In this document: positions 16,498 to 26,500 of the stretch, piece after piece
How the letters are laid out: every line of letters starts with the position of its first letter
How positions within the stretch are numbered: position 1 is the stretch's first letter
Position numbers and translations under genes: made by a program
Assembly (NCBI RefSeq): GCF_020905295.1
Contig: NZ_JAJJMM010000001.1
Coordinates: 4,898,001-4,962,000 of the forward strand
Reading direction: 5' to 3'
Length of the DNA stretch: 64,000 bases
Origin: Flavobacterium piscisymbiosum
GTDB lineage: Bacteria; Bacteroidota; Bacteroidia; Flavobacteriales; Flavobacteriaceae
The notes under the pieces: generated by a model
Told to the model about the DNA's origin: nothing
Database searches by the model: none
The model's input: only the letters and a program-made list of their open reading frames with translations

Positions 16498-18648
16498 TTA
16501 TTCTTTTTTTAATAACTCTTCTCTTTCCCAGAAACGGTGTCTTCCCATTGCTTTTATAAAAGAAGTGGCCAAAGCCTTATCTCCTATTTTTTCGCTGGTT
16601 AAAATTCCCGCATCTTTCTGTACATCGTCTTTTAAAGGAAGAACCTGAACGCCCTGACCTTCGGCTGCGATAAACTTGCAGTGATGGTAAGCATCTTTTA
16701 TAAATTCACCTACTTCTTTCTTGTTTTTAAGTGCCAAAATTCCTTTTCCTGCCGGAATATAAACAGCATCAAACAATACCGAAGCGGCAATAAGATAACT
16801 TTGATCTACAGCAATTTCAAGACCTTCTTCTGATACAATTGTACCTAAATGCGGTGCAATAATTACCGCTTTTGCTCCAGCATCTTTCAAGGCCAGTTTC
16901 ATGGTTTTTACAGATTCTGCATTTACACCCTCTGCACATAAAAAAGCAACTTGTCTGGTGGCAATTGTATTCGAAATGGTTGGATTTTTCAACATGCTTA
17001 AAGCATCCGAATTCTCGATAGATTGTTTTACTTCTTTAGGCTCTTGTTTCCCTTCATCATCAGCTCCAACACCTTGATTAATTGGTTTTTCAAGTTCAGT
17101 TGGTACATTCATACCTAATGCTTTACCTACTTTTGCCGCGAGATTTTTATCGATTTGAGAAATTAATCCCAACATTCGTTCTCTAATGGCTTTTGTTTCT
17201 ACTTTTCCTAGTTCAAAAGACAAAGCGTCTCCAATATGGTTTTGCTCAATAGGCGTTTGGCTGTTGAAGAAAAGTTTTGCCTGACTAAAATGGTCTGAGA
17301 AACTTTCGCTTCTTTCACGTATTTTTTGCGCATCGATTCTTTCGTTGAAACTACTAAAACCTCCCTCGTCGATTTTTGCCTGAAACGGACAACCGCCGCC
17401 TAATGAATTAGGATGATAACTCACGCGACCGGTTGGAATTTCCTGACGCATATGTCCGTCACGCTGATTGTTGTGCATAGGCGCAACAGTACGATTGATT
17501 GGGATTTCATGAAAATTAGGACTTCCTAATCTTGATAATTGTGTATCTGTATACGAGAATAAACGTCCTTGTAATAATGGATCATTCGAGAAATCGATTC
17601 CAGGAACTACATGTCCCGGGTGAAAAGCAACTTGCTCTGTTTCGGCAAAAAAGTTATCCGGATTTTTATTCAGAACCATTTTACCAATGATTTGTACCGG
17701 AACTAATTCTTCCGGAATCAATTTGGTTGGGTCTAAAAGATCGAACTCAAATTTGTGTTCGTCGGCTTCAGGAATGATTTGTACACCTAATTCCCATTCA
17801 GGAAAGTTTCCGCCTTCGATGGCTTCCCATAAATCCTGTCTGTGAAAATCGGAATTTTTACCGGAGATTTTTTGCGCTTCATCCCAGGCTACGGCGTGAG
17901 TTCCTAATTTAGGTTTCCAATGAAATTTTACGAAATGAGATTCGTTGTTTTTATTGATGAATCTAAAGGTGTGTACTCCAAAACCTTCCATCATTCTTAG
18001 ACTTCTCGGGATTGCCCTGTCGCTCATTACCCACATAATCATGTGCATCGATTCTGGCATTAGGGAAATAAAATCCCAAAAAGTATCGTGCGCAGAAGCT
18101 GCCTGAGGCATTTCGTGATGTGGTTCCGGTTTTACGGCGTGTATTAAATCAGGAAATTTCATGGCATCCTGAATAAAAAAGACAGGCATATTGTTTCCTA
18201 CCAAATCATAATTTCCTTCCTGTGTGTAAAATTTAACCGAGAATCCTCGTACGTCACGTGCTAAATCGGTTGAACCTCTTGAACCTGCAACAGTCGAAAA
18301 ACGAACAAATACAGGAGTTTTGATGCTTTTATCGTTAAGAAAACCCGCTTTGGTATATTTCTCCATCGACTCATACAATTCAAAATAACCATGAGCTGCA
18401 GAACCTCTTGCGTGTACGATTCTTTCCGGAATACGTTCGTGATCAAAGTGGGTGATTTTTTCTCTAAGAATAAAATCTTCGAGTAAAGATGGTCCTCTTT
18501 CACCAGCTTTTAATGAATTGTTGTTGTCGTTAATTTTCACTCCCTGATTGGTGGTCAGAAATTGATTGTCAGCATTTGATTTATTAAATTCTAAATCTCT
18601 TTGTTTTTCATCAGCATGATCCTGACTTGGTTTCTTTGAATTTTTCAT
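16498..18648 (-). CDS. katE: Large-subunit clade-2 catalase (HPII/KatE type)
   Basis: This is a heme catalase of 716 residues that splits hydrogen peroxide to water and oxygen. The catalytic His lies in RIPERIVHARGSAAHGYFE (His79). The distal Asn is in YDLVGNNMPVFF, and the heme-ligand Tyr is in GRLFSYTDTQLSRLG (near residue 365). Residues about 565-716 form the extra DJ-1/PfpI-like domain that marks large-subunit catalases (RQVAFLCAEGVNAE). The charged N-terminus has no signal peptide, so the enzyme is cytoplasmic. It heads an apparent operon with DUF6766 and CinA. A -7-like TACATTTG on the minus strand (18761-18768) may be its promoter. Confidence 0.96.
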   Translation of the reverse strand: MKNSKKPSQDHADEKQRDLEFNKSNADNQFLTTNQGVKINDNNNSLKAGERGPSLLEDFILREKITHFDHERIPERIVHARGSAAHGYFELYESMEKYTKAGFLNDKSIKTPVFVRFSTVAGSRGSTDLARDVRGFSVKFYTQEGNYDLVGNNMPVFFIQDAMKFPDLIHAVKPEPHHEMPQAASAHDTFWDFISLMPESMHMIMWVMSDRAIPRSLRMMEGFGVHTFRFINKNNESHFVKFHWKPKLGTHAVAWDEAQKISGKNSDFHRQDLWEAIEGGNFPEWELGVQIIPEADEHKFEFDLLDPTKLIPEELVPVQIIGKMVLNKNPDNFFAETEQVAFHPGHVVPGIDFSNDPLLQGRLFSYTDTQLSRLGSPNFHEIPINRTVAPMHNNQRDGHMRQEIPTGRVSYHPNSLGGGCPFQAKIDEGGFSSFNERIDAQKIRERSESFSDHFSQAKLFFNSQTPIEQNHIGDALSFELGKVETKAIRERMLGLISQIDKNLAAKVGKALGMNVPTELEKPINQGVGADDEGKQEPKEVKQSIENSDALSMLKNPTISNTIATRQVAFLCAEGVNAESVKTMKLALKDAGAKAVIIAPHLGTIVSEEGLEIAVDQSYLIAASVLFDAVYIPAGKGILALKNKKEVGEFIKDAYHHCKFIAAEGQGVQVLPLKDDVQKDAGILTSEKIGDKALATSFIKAMGRHRFWEREELLKKE

Positions 18649-19025
18649 TTTTTTGATAGTTGTTTAGGATTTTTAAAAATGGTTTTAAAAAGCAGTTTAT
18701 ATTCTCATTTAATAAGTCATTAAAGTAGTTAGAGAGAATTATAAACTGTAACAAGCCTGACAAATGTAGGTTACAATACAACCAACTGCTTACATGATTT
18801 TACCCAAAGATTACATCATTTAAACATTTGATAATCAGCCCTAAATATTGATTTAATCTTTTGAGAAAATAGATTTTTATCTCTCCTGAAAAGTTATATC
18901 ATTAAACAAAAAACTTACATTATAACCTGCTGTTAATTATACAATTACATTATGTTTTTTTATAAGAAAACAACAGCAGTAAGGAACTAGATTTGTACTA
19001 TAACAAACAATTAAAAAAAAATATC
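18649..19025. promoter_or_regulatory. Divergent promoter region between catalase operon and small-protein operon
   Basis: This 377-bp gap holds no gene. Two matches to the Bacteroidota -7 box TAnnTTTG are present: TACATTTG on the minus strand (18761-18768) facing the catalase, and TAGATTTG on the plus strand (18988-18995) facing the gene at 19026. Neither has a good TTG at 17-23 bases upstream; the nearest TTG for the first is at 14. Several GTTACA/TTACAT-like words (18770-18820) recur, which could be a factor site, but I cannot define an operator. Confidence 0.35.
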
Positions 19026-19175
19026 ATGAAAACTACAGATCAAAAAAACAGCAGCACTTCGACATCTGGTGCAAAGTCTATGGACAAAAAAATAGACAAG
19101 AAAGAAACGTCTCCAAAAAGAGAAACTAAACCAAATGAAAAGGATGCGAAGAAGCCGTCGACAACAAAAAAGTAA
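19026..19175 (+). CDS. Small lysine-rich protein, 49 residues
   Basis: The reading frame begins earlier, but the ATG at 19026 (MKTTDQKNSSTSTSGAKS) lies 30 bases after a -7-like box and looks like the true start. The protein is almost entirely Lys, Ser, Thr, Glu and Pro (for example KKIDKKETSPKRETKPN), so it should be unstructured and strongly basic. No family is recognised. It comes 22 bases before a strongly acidic protein gene, which makes an interacting basic/acidic pair conceivable. Confidence 0.6.
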   Translation: MKTTDQKNSSTSTSGAKSMDKKIDKKETSPKRETKPNEKDAKKPSTTKK

Positions 19176-19197
19176 TTAATTCTAAAGTATATTAACT

Positions 19198-19575
19198 ATG
19201 GAACATGAAAACAATAAAAATTACGGTCAGGATAATCGTGATTTTAATCAGGACTTAGATACACTTATTGATAAGGAAAATGCTTATCAGGATGAAAAAA
19301 ACCAGATTCAGGAAGAATTTATTGATGATGTAAATCACCAGACAAATGATTATAACCGAAACGAAAATAATCCTGGAGGAGCACCAATCACTAATGATGA
19401 GGATCAAATAACAAATGATGAAGATCCTGAAGATTTGGATGATACAGTAAAAAAAGACGGTGATCTTGATGACGATGATTCTGAAGAAGAGGAAGAAAAT
19501 TTGAGAGATATAGAGGAAGATTTGGACGAGGTATCTCATGATCCTTTTCCGAGTACGAATCCGCAAAATTTTTAG
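19198..19575 (+). CDS. Small acidic, disordered protein, 125 residues
   Basis: The protein is extremely rich in Asp, Glu and Asn, with a near-duplicated segment (ITNDEDQITNDEDPEDLDD) and a run of acidic residues (DLDDDDSEEEEENL). No signal peptide, no helix in a membrane, no recognised family. It follows the lysine-rich gene by 22 bases and ends 24 bases before a strong terminator, so the two make a short operon. Together with the neighbouring catalase it may belong to a stress or stationary-phase response. Confidence 0.65.
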   Translation: MEHENNKNYGQDNRDFNQDLDTLIDKENAYQDEKNQIQEEFIDDVNHQTNDYNRNENNPGGAPITNDEDQITNDEDPEDLDDTVKKDGDLDDDDSEEEEENLRDIEEDLDEVSHDPFPSTNPQNF

Positions 19576-19598
19576 AAAATATGAAATATTATAATTAG

Positions 19599-19636
19599 AT
19601 AACCGTTAAGATTTTAAAACTTAACGGTTATTTTTT
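19599..19636 (+). terminator. Terminator after the Lys-rich/acidic protein operon
   Basis: A perfect stem ATAACCGTTAAG/CTTAACGGTTAT with a 9-base loop is followed by TTTTT. Confidence 0.88.
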
Positions 19637-19771
19637 GTATATTGAAATCTGAAATTCGGTATAAATTCTATAATAAAAAATTAAAACTATGTAAACTTTC
19701 TAAGTGCCAATTGCTGTAATTTTAAACTATTGTTTTTAAATAATTTAAAACGATTATAGAAATGCATTTGT

Positions 19772-20173
19772 ATGATGGATATTACAACTCAAATTATCTG
19801 GTTGTTTGTTTTGGCTATTCCGATAGCCTGTATCAGCTGGACTGTGACACATGAAGAAATATTTAAGGAACCTCGTGAATGGTGTGTAAAACATTCTAAA
19901 AATGACAGGACACTTTTGTCCCGAAAAGCCTTTTATCTCTTTACCTGCGAATATTGTTTTAGCCACTATGTCACAATTGCATTTTTGATCCTTTGTAATT
20001 ATAAACTTTTGCTAAATGATTGGCGCGGCTATATTTTGGCAGGATTTTCGCTTGTTTTTATGGCTAATGTCTACATGAGTTTATTTGCTTTGCTTAGACA
20101 GGCTATTAAAAAAGAAAAAGTAGAAATCGAAAAAATTGAGAACGAAACAGATAGTGAAAAACTATCTACATAA
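19772..20173 (+). CDS. Small membrane protein with CxYC-SHxV motif (possibly DUF1360-like)
   Basis: The 133-residue protein has a membrane helix at the start (IIWLFVLAIPIACISW), a loop THEEIFKEPREWCVKHSK, the motif FTCEYCFSHYVTI (about 69-81) at the entry to a second helix, and a third helix near 90-112 (YILAGFSLVFMANVYMSLFA). The CxYCxSHxV pattern and a preceding E-x-PREW resemble DUF1360 membrane proteins, an assignment from memory. The function is unknown; the two cysteines could bind metal or form a disulfide. Start may be the ATG at 19772 or 19775. The next gene begins 29 bases downstream. Confidence 0.7.
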   Translation: MMDITTQIIWLFVLAIPIACISWTVTHEEIFKEPREWCVKHSKNDRTLLSRKAFYLFTCEYCFSHYVTIAFLILCNYKLLLNDWRGYILAGFSLVFMANVYMSLFALLRQAIKKEKVEIEKIENETDSEKLST

Positions 20174-20202
20174 AAAAGTATAACTAATAAATTGAAAAAC
20201 TT

Positions 20203-20484
20203 ATGGAAAATTTAAATTTTATAGATCCATTATTGCACGGAATTACCCCTGAAAAATCAACGAATAAAATACCTAATCTTTCTGCTAAACAATTGGCTTG
20301 CGCCGGAGTAAGCACACTTATAGTTGGTGCTGTATTAAAAAAAGCAGGACAAAACACAATTGGTAACCTTATTGGTGGTTTTGCTTTACCCTTATTAGCT
20401 TCAGCAGCTTACAAGCAATTTAATAAAATTTCGAAAGCAAAAAAAGAACTTACTGATAGTAGTGGAATCGAATACAATCACTAA
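20203..20484 (+). CDS. Small hypothetical protein, 93 residues
   Basis: I do not recognise a family. A charged N-terminus (about 1-30) is followed by hydrophobic, glycine-containing stretches (LACAGVSTLIVGAVL and GNLIGGFALPLLASAAY) that could form one or two membrane helices, then a lysine-rich end. It probably belongs to the same transcript as the membrane protein 29 bases upstream, and a terminator lies at 20541. Confidence 0.6.
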   Translation: MENLNFIDPLLHGITPEKSTNKIPNLSAKQLACAGVSTLIVGAVLKKAGQNTIGNLIGGFALPLLASAAYKQFNKISKAKKELTDSSGIEYNH

Positions 20485-20540
20485 AACCGTTCTATCTGTT
20501 TTTTTACTTTATTCTTAACCACATTAAACGATAAAAATAT

Positions 20541-20586
20541 AGCCACGAATTCATGAATTGATTTTCATGATCTCGTGGCTTTTTTT
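20541..20586 (+). terminator. Terminator after the small membrane-protein genes
   Basis: The stem AGCCACGA/TCGTGGCT extends inward with CATGAA/TTCATG and is followed by a run of seven T residues. Its outer part resembles the GCCACGAA repeat pieces seen at 5960 and 55529. Confidence 0.85.
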
Positions 20587-20743
20587 AATTATTATATATT
20601 AGCTTCTTACTACTACTTCTTAATCAGGTTTTTAATTGTATCGACATGTACAGGAAAACATAAACCAATTTTAATTTAAAGCCTTGACATCTGAGCTAAT
20701 TTACTTCAATCAAAATCAATTTATAAGCGTATACTGGCATTGA

Positions 20744-21118
20744 TTATTTAATTTGAATATTTCCTTCGACCCAATTTAAAGCTTTGTTGAATTCTAATTT
20801 TTTAAATCCTTTAAATTCTCCGGGAACGACAAAACTAAAACCGTTTGTAAAAGTTATGATTTCGTCAGAATCTGTTACGATTGCAGCGCTATTCCATTTT
20901 CCTAAATGTTTTAATCCTAGTAAAGCATCCTGCAACCAGGCACCGGCTGTAAAATTTTGAATATCAGTGTCGAGAACTAATAAAAAGTTGACTTCATTAC
21001 TTTGCTTAACTAAATGCTCTACAGCGGGAACAACTACGCTAAGAAAGTCTTCTTTTGTTACTTCGGCCAAAGCTCTAAAAGCTACAATATTGTCTGTTGT
21101 ATCGATTTGATGTATCAT
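20744..21118 (-). CDS. SpoIIAA-like (STAS/SEC14-like) protein
   Basis: The 124-residue cytoplasmic protein fits the SpoIIAA-like family PF11964: an N-terminal strand NIVAFRALAEVTKEDF, a helix VVPAVEHLVKQ, a strand NFLLVLDTDIQNFTAGAWLQD, a helix and strand KWNSAAIVTDSDEI, and a C-terminal helix KALNWVEGN. Such proteins are thought to bind lipids or nucleotides; no catalytic role is established. It stands alone, with a long repeat-filled gap upstream. Confidence 0.88.
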   Translation of the reverse strand: MIHQIDTTDNIVAFRALAEVTKEDFLSVVVPAVEHLVKQSNEVNFLLVLDTDIQNFTAGAWLQDALLGLKHLGKWNSAAIVTDSDEIITFTNGFSFVVPGEFKGFKKLEFNKALNWVEGNIQIK

Positions 21119-21236
21119 TTTATGTGATTTTTTTGAATTATTGATTCTTGAATTTTATATTTTCTAAATTTTCGAAGAGTTGAAAATTACTATCAAATTT
21201 AGTTATAGAATGGGTTTTGAATCTTATAAGATCTCG

Positions 21237-21629
21237 TTTGAGTTTTATATTATAACTACTTTGTTTTTAGGGGCAGAGGTTCAGAGCTGCAAAGGTTCAA
21301 AGGTTTTCTAATTGGGTTTTTAAATTGAGGTGCAGAGGGGGTTTTGTTGGACGTGCCAATTGGACGTAAGACGCACTGCTGTGCGTCTACGATTAAACAT
21401 GTGTGAATATTATTATGACTATGCAATTTGATTAATAATCAACAGTGATAACGAATCTACAATGATAAATTGATAATGATAAGTTGATAATCGTCTTATG
21501 AAAACTACGTGCGCATGAGGGATAGAGCTAAGCTACCGAAGTAGCAGTGAAAGCCCGACAGCATCCCGATAAGAGGGCGTATACACGCAAAGTAACTTTG
21601 CCCTCTTGTCGGGATGGTGGCATGCCCCT
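21237..21629. repeat. Repeat-rich, gene-free intergenic stretch with structured elements
   Basis: The 21119-21815 gap has no convincing gene. It contains GCAGAGGTTCAGAG and AGGTTCAAAGG pieces, a palindrome around 21366-21390 (AGACGCACTGCTGTGCGTCT), and a larger stem-loop at about 21562-21618 in which CCCGACA pairs with TGTCGGG and AGAGGGC with GCCCTCT. Upstream of that stem lies GCGCATGAGGGATAG (from about 21511), which I remember as a frequent Flavobacterium intergenic word. The stem-loop may be transcribed, but there is no evidence for a named RNA. Confidence 0.6.
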
Positions 21630-21752
21630 ATTTTTAAGGTTCTGAGATGTTAAGACGCTAAGGTTCTAAGTTTTTTTCTGGGTTTGAGATTAGTTGGAAA
21701 GTTTGTAAGGTTTTGTTAGATGGGAGAAGCTTATGTATATCCTGAATTAAAA

Positions 21753-21785
21753 TGAAAAAGCCTGTCTCTTTCGAAACAGGCTCTT
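21753..21785 (-). terminator. Terminator of the SusC/SusD operon
   Basis: On the minus strand AGCCTGTTTC-GAAA-GAGACAGGCT forms a stem with one mismatch and a GAAA tetraloop followed by TTTTTC. It lies about 34 bases past the SusD stop. Confidence 0.85.
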
Positions 21786-21815
21786 TGTAAAAAAAAATAA
21801 ACTAACACAAAACTT

Positions 21816-23588
21816 TTAATTATATCCTTGATTTTGTTTGAATACTTTTTGATCAATAACGGTTTGCGGAATTGGGAATGCTCTTCTAAAGGGTTGAGAA
21901 GCAGCTTTTGCAGTTCCGGCTAAATCGAATTTTCCAAAACGGATACTTTGTGGCCTTCTTTGTAATTCCCAGTACAATTCGAAACCTAATTCTTTGTACA
22001 ATTGATCTGAGTCTAAAGCAGTAAGTGCTTTTCCCGGAGCATTGCCATATAAAGATTCTCTTTTTCTGCTGGTACGCAATTTATTAAGATCGATCATGGC
22101 TAATCCTGCGCTTCCTTTTCTAAAATAGGCTTCGGCTCTCATGGCGTAAATTCCTCCTAGACGGAATAACGGAATATCAACATTACTGTTTCCGTTTCCT
22201 CCTTCAGGATCGAATTCGTATTTAAAAACACGTGCTCCCTGATTGATTTCGTTTTGAGCAAAAACAGATTTAGTTGGGTCTGCAAAGGTTAATGATGGGG
22301 TAAAATTCATTCTTGTACCTGTACTTTTTTCCATAAATAACGGAGAAACTTTGATACGGTTACCTACCATTTCAAGAGATCCTGAAGCCAACAATATAGG
22401 ACCGTATTGAAGTCCGGCCTGAATTCCTCTGTTGAAATGGAACCACGGCAACGCCGGGCTGCTTTTAGGTACAATATCGGTTGCGGGAACACTTACATCT
22501 GTACCATCGTTCATGAACCATGTACCGTCAGCATATTGGTAATGTTGTTCGAATCTTGGATCGTCATGATTACCATCCCATGATGCGTAGAATTCGGGAG
22601 TTATACAAGCAGCATTTGTTCCTCTGTTTGCTGCAGATGCTCTCTGGTTACGCTCCATACACACATAAGCAAAACTGTTTGAACCGTTACGGATGTAATC
22701 TATTTTTTGAGAAATAGCGAAAATAAGTTCTTTACCATTATTGTTGTCTCTTGCAAAGTTTTTGAAAAAGTCGCTTTCTAAACTGAATTTTCCTGAATCG
22801 ATTAATAAAGAGGTGTAATAAATAACACGGTCCATATCTGTTCCTGTGCTTCCTGTTACGGCCGGTTCATTAAAATTGAAATTTGATGACGCATTGTAAC
22901 GATCTTTGAACACAGCACGATTTAAATACATATTGGCTAAAAAAGCATAAGCAGCTTGTTTGGTAAATCTTCCCTGATAGGTTCTTTGCGTTCCAATATC
23001 AGCCAAATCAGGAATTAAAGCCTCAACATCTGTAATTAATTTATCTATTTGAGTATCTGCTTTTAAAATTTGTAAAGTGGCTTTTGTATCCATTGGATCT
23101 TTATATGGAGCTTGTGCGTATAAATCTAAAGTGGTATACGTGTAAAAAGCCATAAGTGCTTTTGCTTCTGCAGCATATAATTTCTTTTCAGGAATTGCAC
23201 TTTGTTCAGCTGATTGTATAGCGGTTATACAACGTGTAATACCATTTGTTAATAAATCCCAGTTACCTACAATGATTGAATTGGTAGAGCTCCAGGTAAA
23301 TTCGTGCATATCTCTCCATTTTCCGCCATCTCCCCAGTCACTTCCGCGAGTTGGTAAAATTGCTTCATCTGTAGTGTATTCCTGCATGGCAAAAATGGCT
23401 CCATGATCAACGAAAGTTCCGTCACCCAATCTGTCATAAGCGGCAGCAAGTGAACCCGCAGGATCTGAAACTGTATTTCCAGGTATTTCATCTAAAAAAA
23501 CTTCATTCAGATCAGTACAGCTGTTGAGAAGAAAAATAAAAGAGAATAATGTTAAAAATTTTATGCTTAATAATGTCTTTGTCTTCAT
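21816..23588 (-). CDS. SusD/RagB-family surface lipoprotein
   Basis: The 590-residue protein has a lipoprotein signal with Cys24 (FLLNSCTD), so it is a lipid-anchored outer-membrane lipoprotein. SusD proteins cap the SusC barrel and bind the nutrient before import. Typical signs are alpha-helical repeats in the N-terminal half (AEAKALMAFYTYTTLDLYAQ) and the C-terminal YAMRAEAYFRKGSAGLAMIDLNKLR and ELGFELYWELQRRP regions. It follows SusC by 3 bases. The substrate is unknown; the neighbouring PI-PLC-like and phosphoesterase genes hint at a phosphate-containing compound rather than a glycan. Confidence 0.95.
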   Translation of the reverse strand: MKTKTLLSIKFLTLFSFIFLLNSCTDLNEVFLDEIPGNTVSDPAGSLAAAYDRLGDGTFVDHGAIFAMQEYTTDEAILPTRGSDWGDGGKWRDMHEFTWSSTNSIIVGNWDLLTNGITRCITAIQSAEQSAIPEKKLYAAEAKALMAFYTYTTLDLYAQAPYKDPMDTKATLQILKADTQIDKLITDVEALIPDLADIGTQRTYQGRFTKQAAYAFLANMYLNRAVFKDRYNASSNFNFNEPAVTGSTGTDMDRVIYYTSLLIDSGKFSLESDFFKNFARDNNNGKELIFAISQKIDYIRNGSNSFAYVCMERNQRASAANRGTNAACITPEFYASWDGNHDDPRFEQHYQYADGTWFMNDGTDVSVPATDIVPKSSPALPWFHFNRGIQAGLQYGPILLASGSLEMVGNRIKVSPLFMEKSTGTRMNFTPSLTFADPTKSVFAQNEINQGARVFKYEFDPEGGNGNSNVDIPLFRLGGIYAMRAEAYFRKGSAGLAMIDLNKLRTSRKRESLYGNAPGKALTALDSDQLYKELGFELYWELQRRPQSIRFGKFDLAGTAKAASQPFRRAFPIPQTVIDQKVFKQNQGYN

Positions 23589-23591
23589 AAT

Positions 23592-26500
23592 TTATAATTT
23601 TAAAGTTGCTCCGAAACTGAACGTTCTCGAAGTTGGATAAGCTGCGTAATCGATTCCAATAGATTGGTTTCCGTCGGTTGCTTTAGGCGTATTTACTAAT
23701 GGATCAAATCCTGTATAATTTGTAATTGTAATTAGGTTATTTCCTGTAACATACAGTGTTAAGCCATTAATCCAGTTTAATCCTTTCAAATCAAAATTGT
23801 AACCTATACGTGCCGCATTTAATCTTATAAAATCAGACTTTTCTAAGAAAAGCGTAGACAAAATTGGTGAGTTTGTTGGGTTTGCCCCTGACTCATAATA
23901 TCCTGTTGCCACGTTACGATCTGATGCTAAGTTGTTAATATTTAAAGCATTCAACCCTGTATTGTTCAACAAATAACCGCCTGTTTGCCCGATAATTGAG
24001 AATGAAAAACTAAAGTTTTTATATCTCATATCACTGTTGAAACCGTAATAAAAAGTGGGTAAAGCTCCTTCGATAATAATTCTGTCGCTGTTATCAATTT
24101 TACCGTCTCCGTTCTGGTCTTTAAATACGTTTGCTCCATTTTGATCAAAACCAGTATGCTCTAACAAATAAAATGAACCAGCCGCATAACCGCTCTTGTA
24201 AATATTAGCATTAACTCCTGATTGTCCAGGACCAGAAATAGCACCTGTTAAGATTTCTGAAAGGGGTAAGTTTTCAATTTTGTTGTTTAATGTAGATCCA
24301 TTCACATCAACATTCCAGGTAAAATCTTTTCTATCGATGATTTTAGAACCCAGCATAATCTCAATACCCTTATTAACAATTTTACCGTCGATATTTGTCC
24401 AGATAAATTTTGTCTGACTCAAAGGAGTTGAAGGTATATACAAAATAGCATCTGTAGTTGTTTTATTAAAATAGTCTACAGTTCCATAAAATCTGTCATT
24501 CCATAAATTAAAATCAAGACCTACATTATATTGTGTAACAACTTCCCATTTTAAATCTGGATTTGCTGTTCTGGAAACAGAAACACCATTTACAAGATTT
24601 AAATCGTCATTTAAATAATATCCGTCCGGGCCAGCCAAAGAGTAACTTGCCTTAGTTTGTTTATTAGGTACTTCCTGATTTCCTGTTTGCCCCCAACTTG
24701 CTCTAAGCTTTAGGTTATTGATTGTTTTAGAATCTTTCAGGAAATTTTCATTAGTAATATTCCATCCTAAAGCAAATGAAGGAAAATAACCGTATTTGTT
24801 ATTATCTCCAAAACGTGTAGAACCATCAGCTCTCATAGAAGCTGTCAATAAATATTTATTATCGAAACTGTAATTTAATCTTCCAAAATAAGATTGCAAT
24901 TCGTTTTCCTGAGCATAACCTGTTGTACCAGATTGTGTTCCTGCAAAACCTGGATTAATAGATGGTTTTACACCTGCTCCCTGCGCTGAAATTCCATCAA
25001 TACTGAAACTTGTTCCTGATCTTTCAAATTTTTGATAAGAGAATCCGCCAAGAACTTCAAATTTATGTTTATCGAATGCCTTATTATAAGTTAGATAATG
25101 CTCAACCAATGAATTTTTTGAATCAAGATTGTTCTGAACATATTTACCTTTTGGATTTAAATCGGTAAGGTTGGGATAAATTGTAGTATTTCTTTCTGAT
25201 GTAGAGCGATCTACACCAATATTCAATTTATATTCTAATCCGTCGATAATTCTGAAAGAAGCCTCTAAATTTCCTAAAACTCTTAATGTACGCGTTTGAT
25301 CCTCATAAATACTTAATAAATAAGCTGGGTTATAATGCGCGTTCATATTAAAATTGGTGTACTTTCCGTTAGCATCAAAAACTGATCTTGTTGGGTTAGC
25401 CATCAAAGTATGCACGATCAATTGTCCGTTAGAACCACCATCATCACTTGTAGGAACGCCATCATCTGTAGTCTGGCTCGCAGTAAGATTCAGTTTTAAT
25501 TTTAAACGTTTGTTGTCTAAAAATGATTCAGCAGCATTAATTCTACCCGAAAGACGTTTGAAATTACTGTTATGAATAATTCCTTCCTGATTCATTTGTG
25601 CAACAGATGCATAATAATTTCCTGATTCTGTTTGTTTTGCAAAAGACAAAGCGTTGTTTGTAGTAATTGCAGATCTAAAAATTACATCCTGCCAATCTGT
25701 GTTTCCGCCATGATCAAATGCTTTATCTTTTATAGCGTTTCTATATTGGCCTGCATCAAGAACATCTAATTTATGAGCAACAGTAGAAACTCCCATATAA
25801 GAGTCAAACGTTAATGTTCCTTCGCCTTTAGATCCTTTTTTAGTGGTAACCAAAACAACTCCGTTAGATCCTCTTGCTCCGTAAATAGCTGCAGCAGATG
25901 CATCTTTAAGAACTGTAATCGATTCGATATCACTTGTATTCAAAAAGTTTAATGGATTTTTTGCCGTTGAACCTCCAAAACCAACATTAGTTCCGGCAGG
26001 GCTTGTATCATCATTAGACAATGGCATACCATCAACAACAAACAAAGGTGTACTTCCGCTTCTGATAGATCCCACTCCACGAATGGTAACGTTTACACCA
26101 GCACCAGGTTCTCCGCTTGTATTCACAACACGAACACCCGCAACTTTTCCTTGTAATAGATTATCAACAGAAACGTTTACACCTTGTTTAAAATTAGCCG
26201 CTTCTAATTGCGTAACAGCTCCGGTAACATCTTTTTTGGCTTGTTTTCCGTAACCCACAACTAAAACCTCGTTCAATTCGGCAGTGCTTGGTTCTAATTG
26301 AACTGTCATAAAACCAGACTGTGCAGCAAGAACTTTTGTAGTATATCCTACATACGAAACTTCGATATTTTTTCCTTCACCTACAGAAAGTTCAAATACT
26401 CCGTCAAAATCAGTAACAGTTGAGTTTGAAGACCCGCTTTCGATTACAGTTGCACCCGGAATTGGTAATTTGTTTTCGTCAACAATTTTTCCTTTTACTC

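Noticed and set aside
14512..18648. Acquired genomic island covering phytochrome and catalase genes
   Set aside because: Base and codon use look like the rest of the window, and there is no integrase, tRNA or direct repeat at the edges.
19255..19566. 103-codon minus-strand hydrophobic frame opposite the acidic protein
   Set aside because: It is the antisense shadow of the Asp/Glu-rich gene, whose complementary codons give Ile, Phe and Val by composition.
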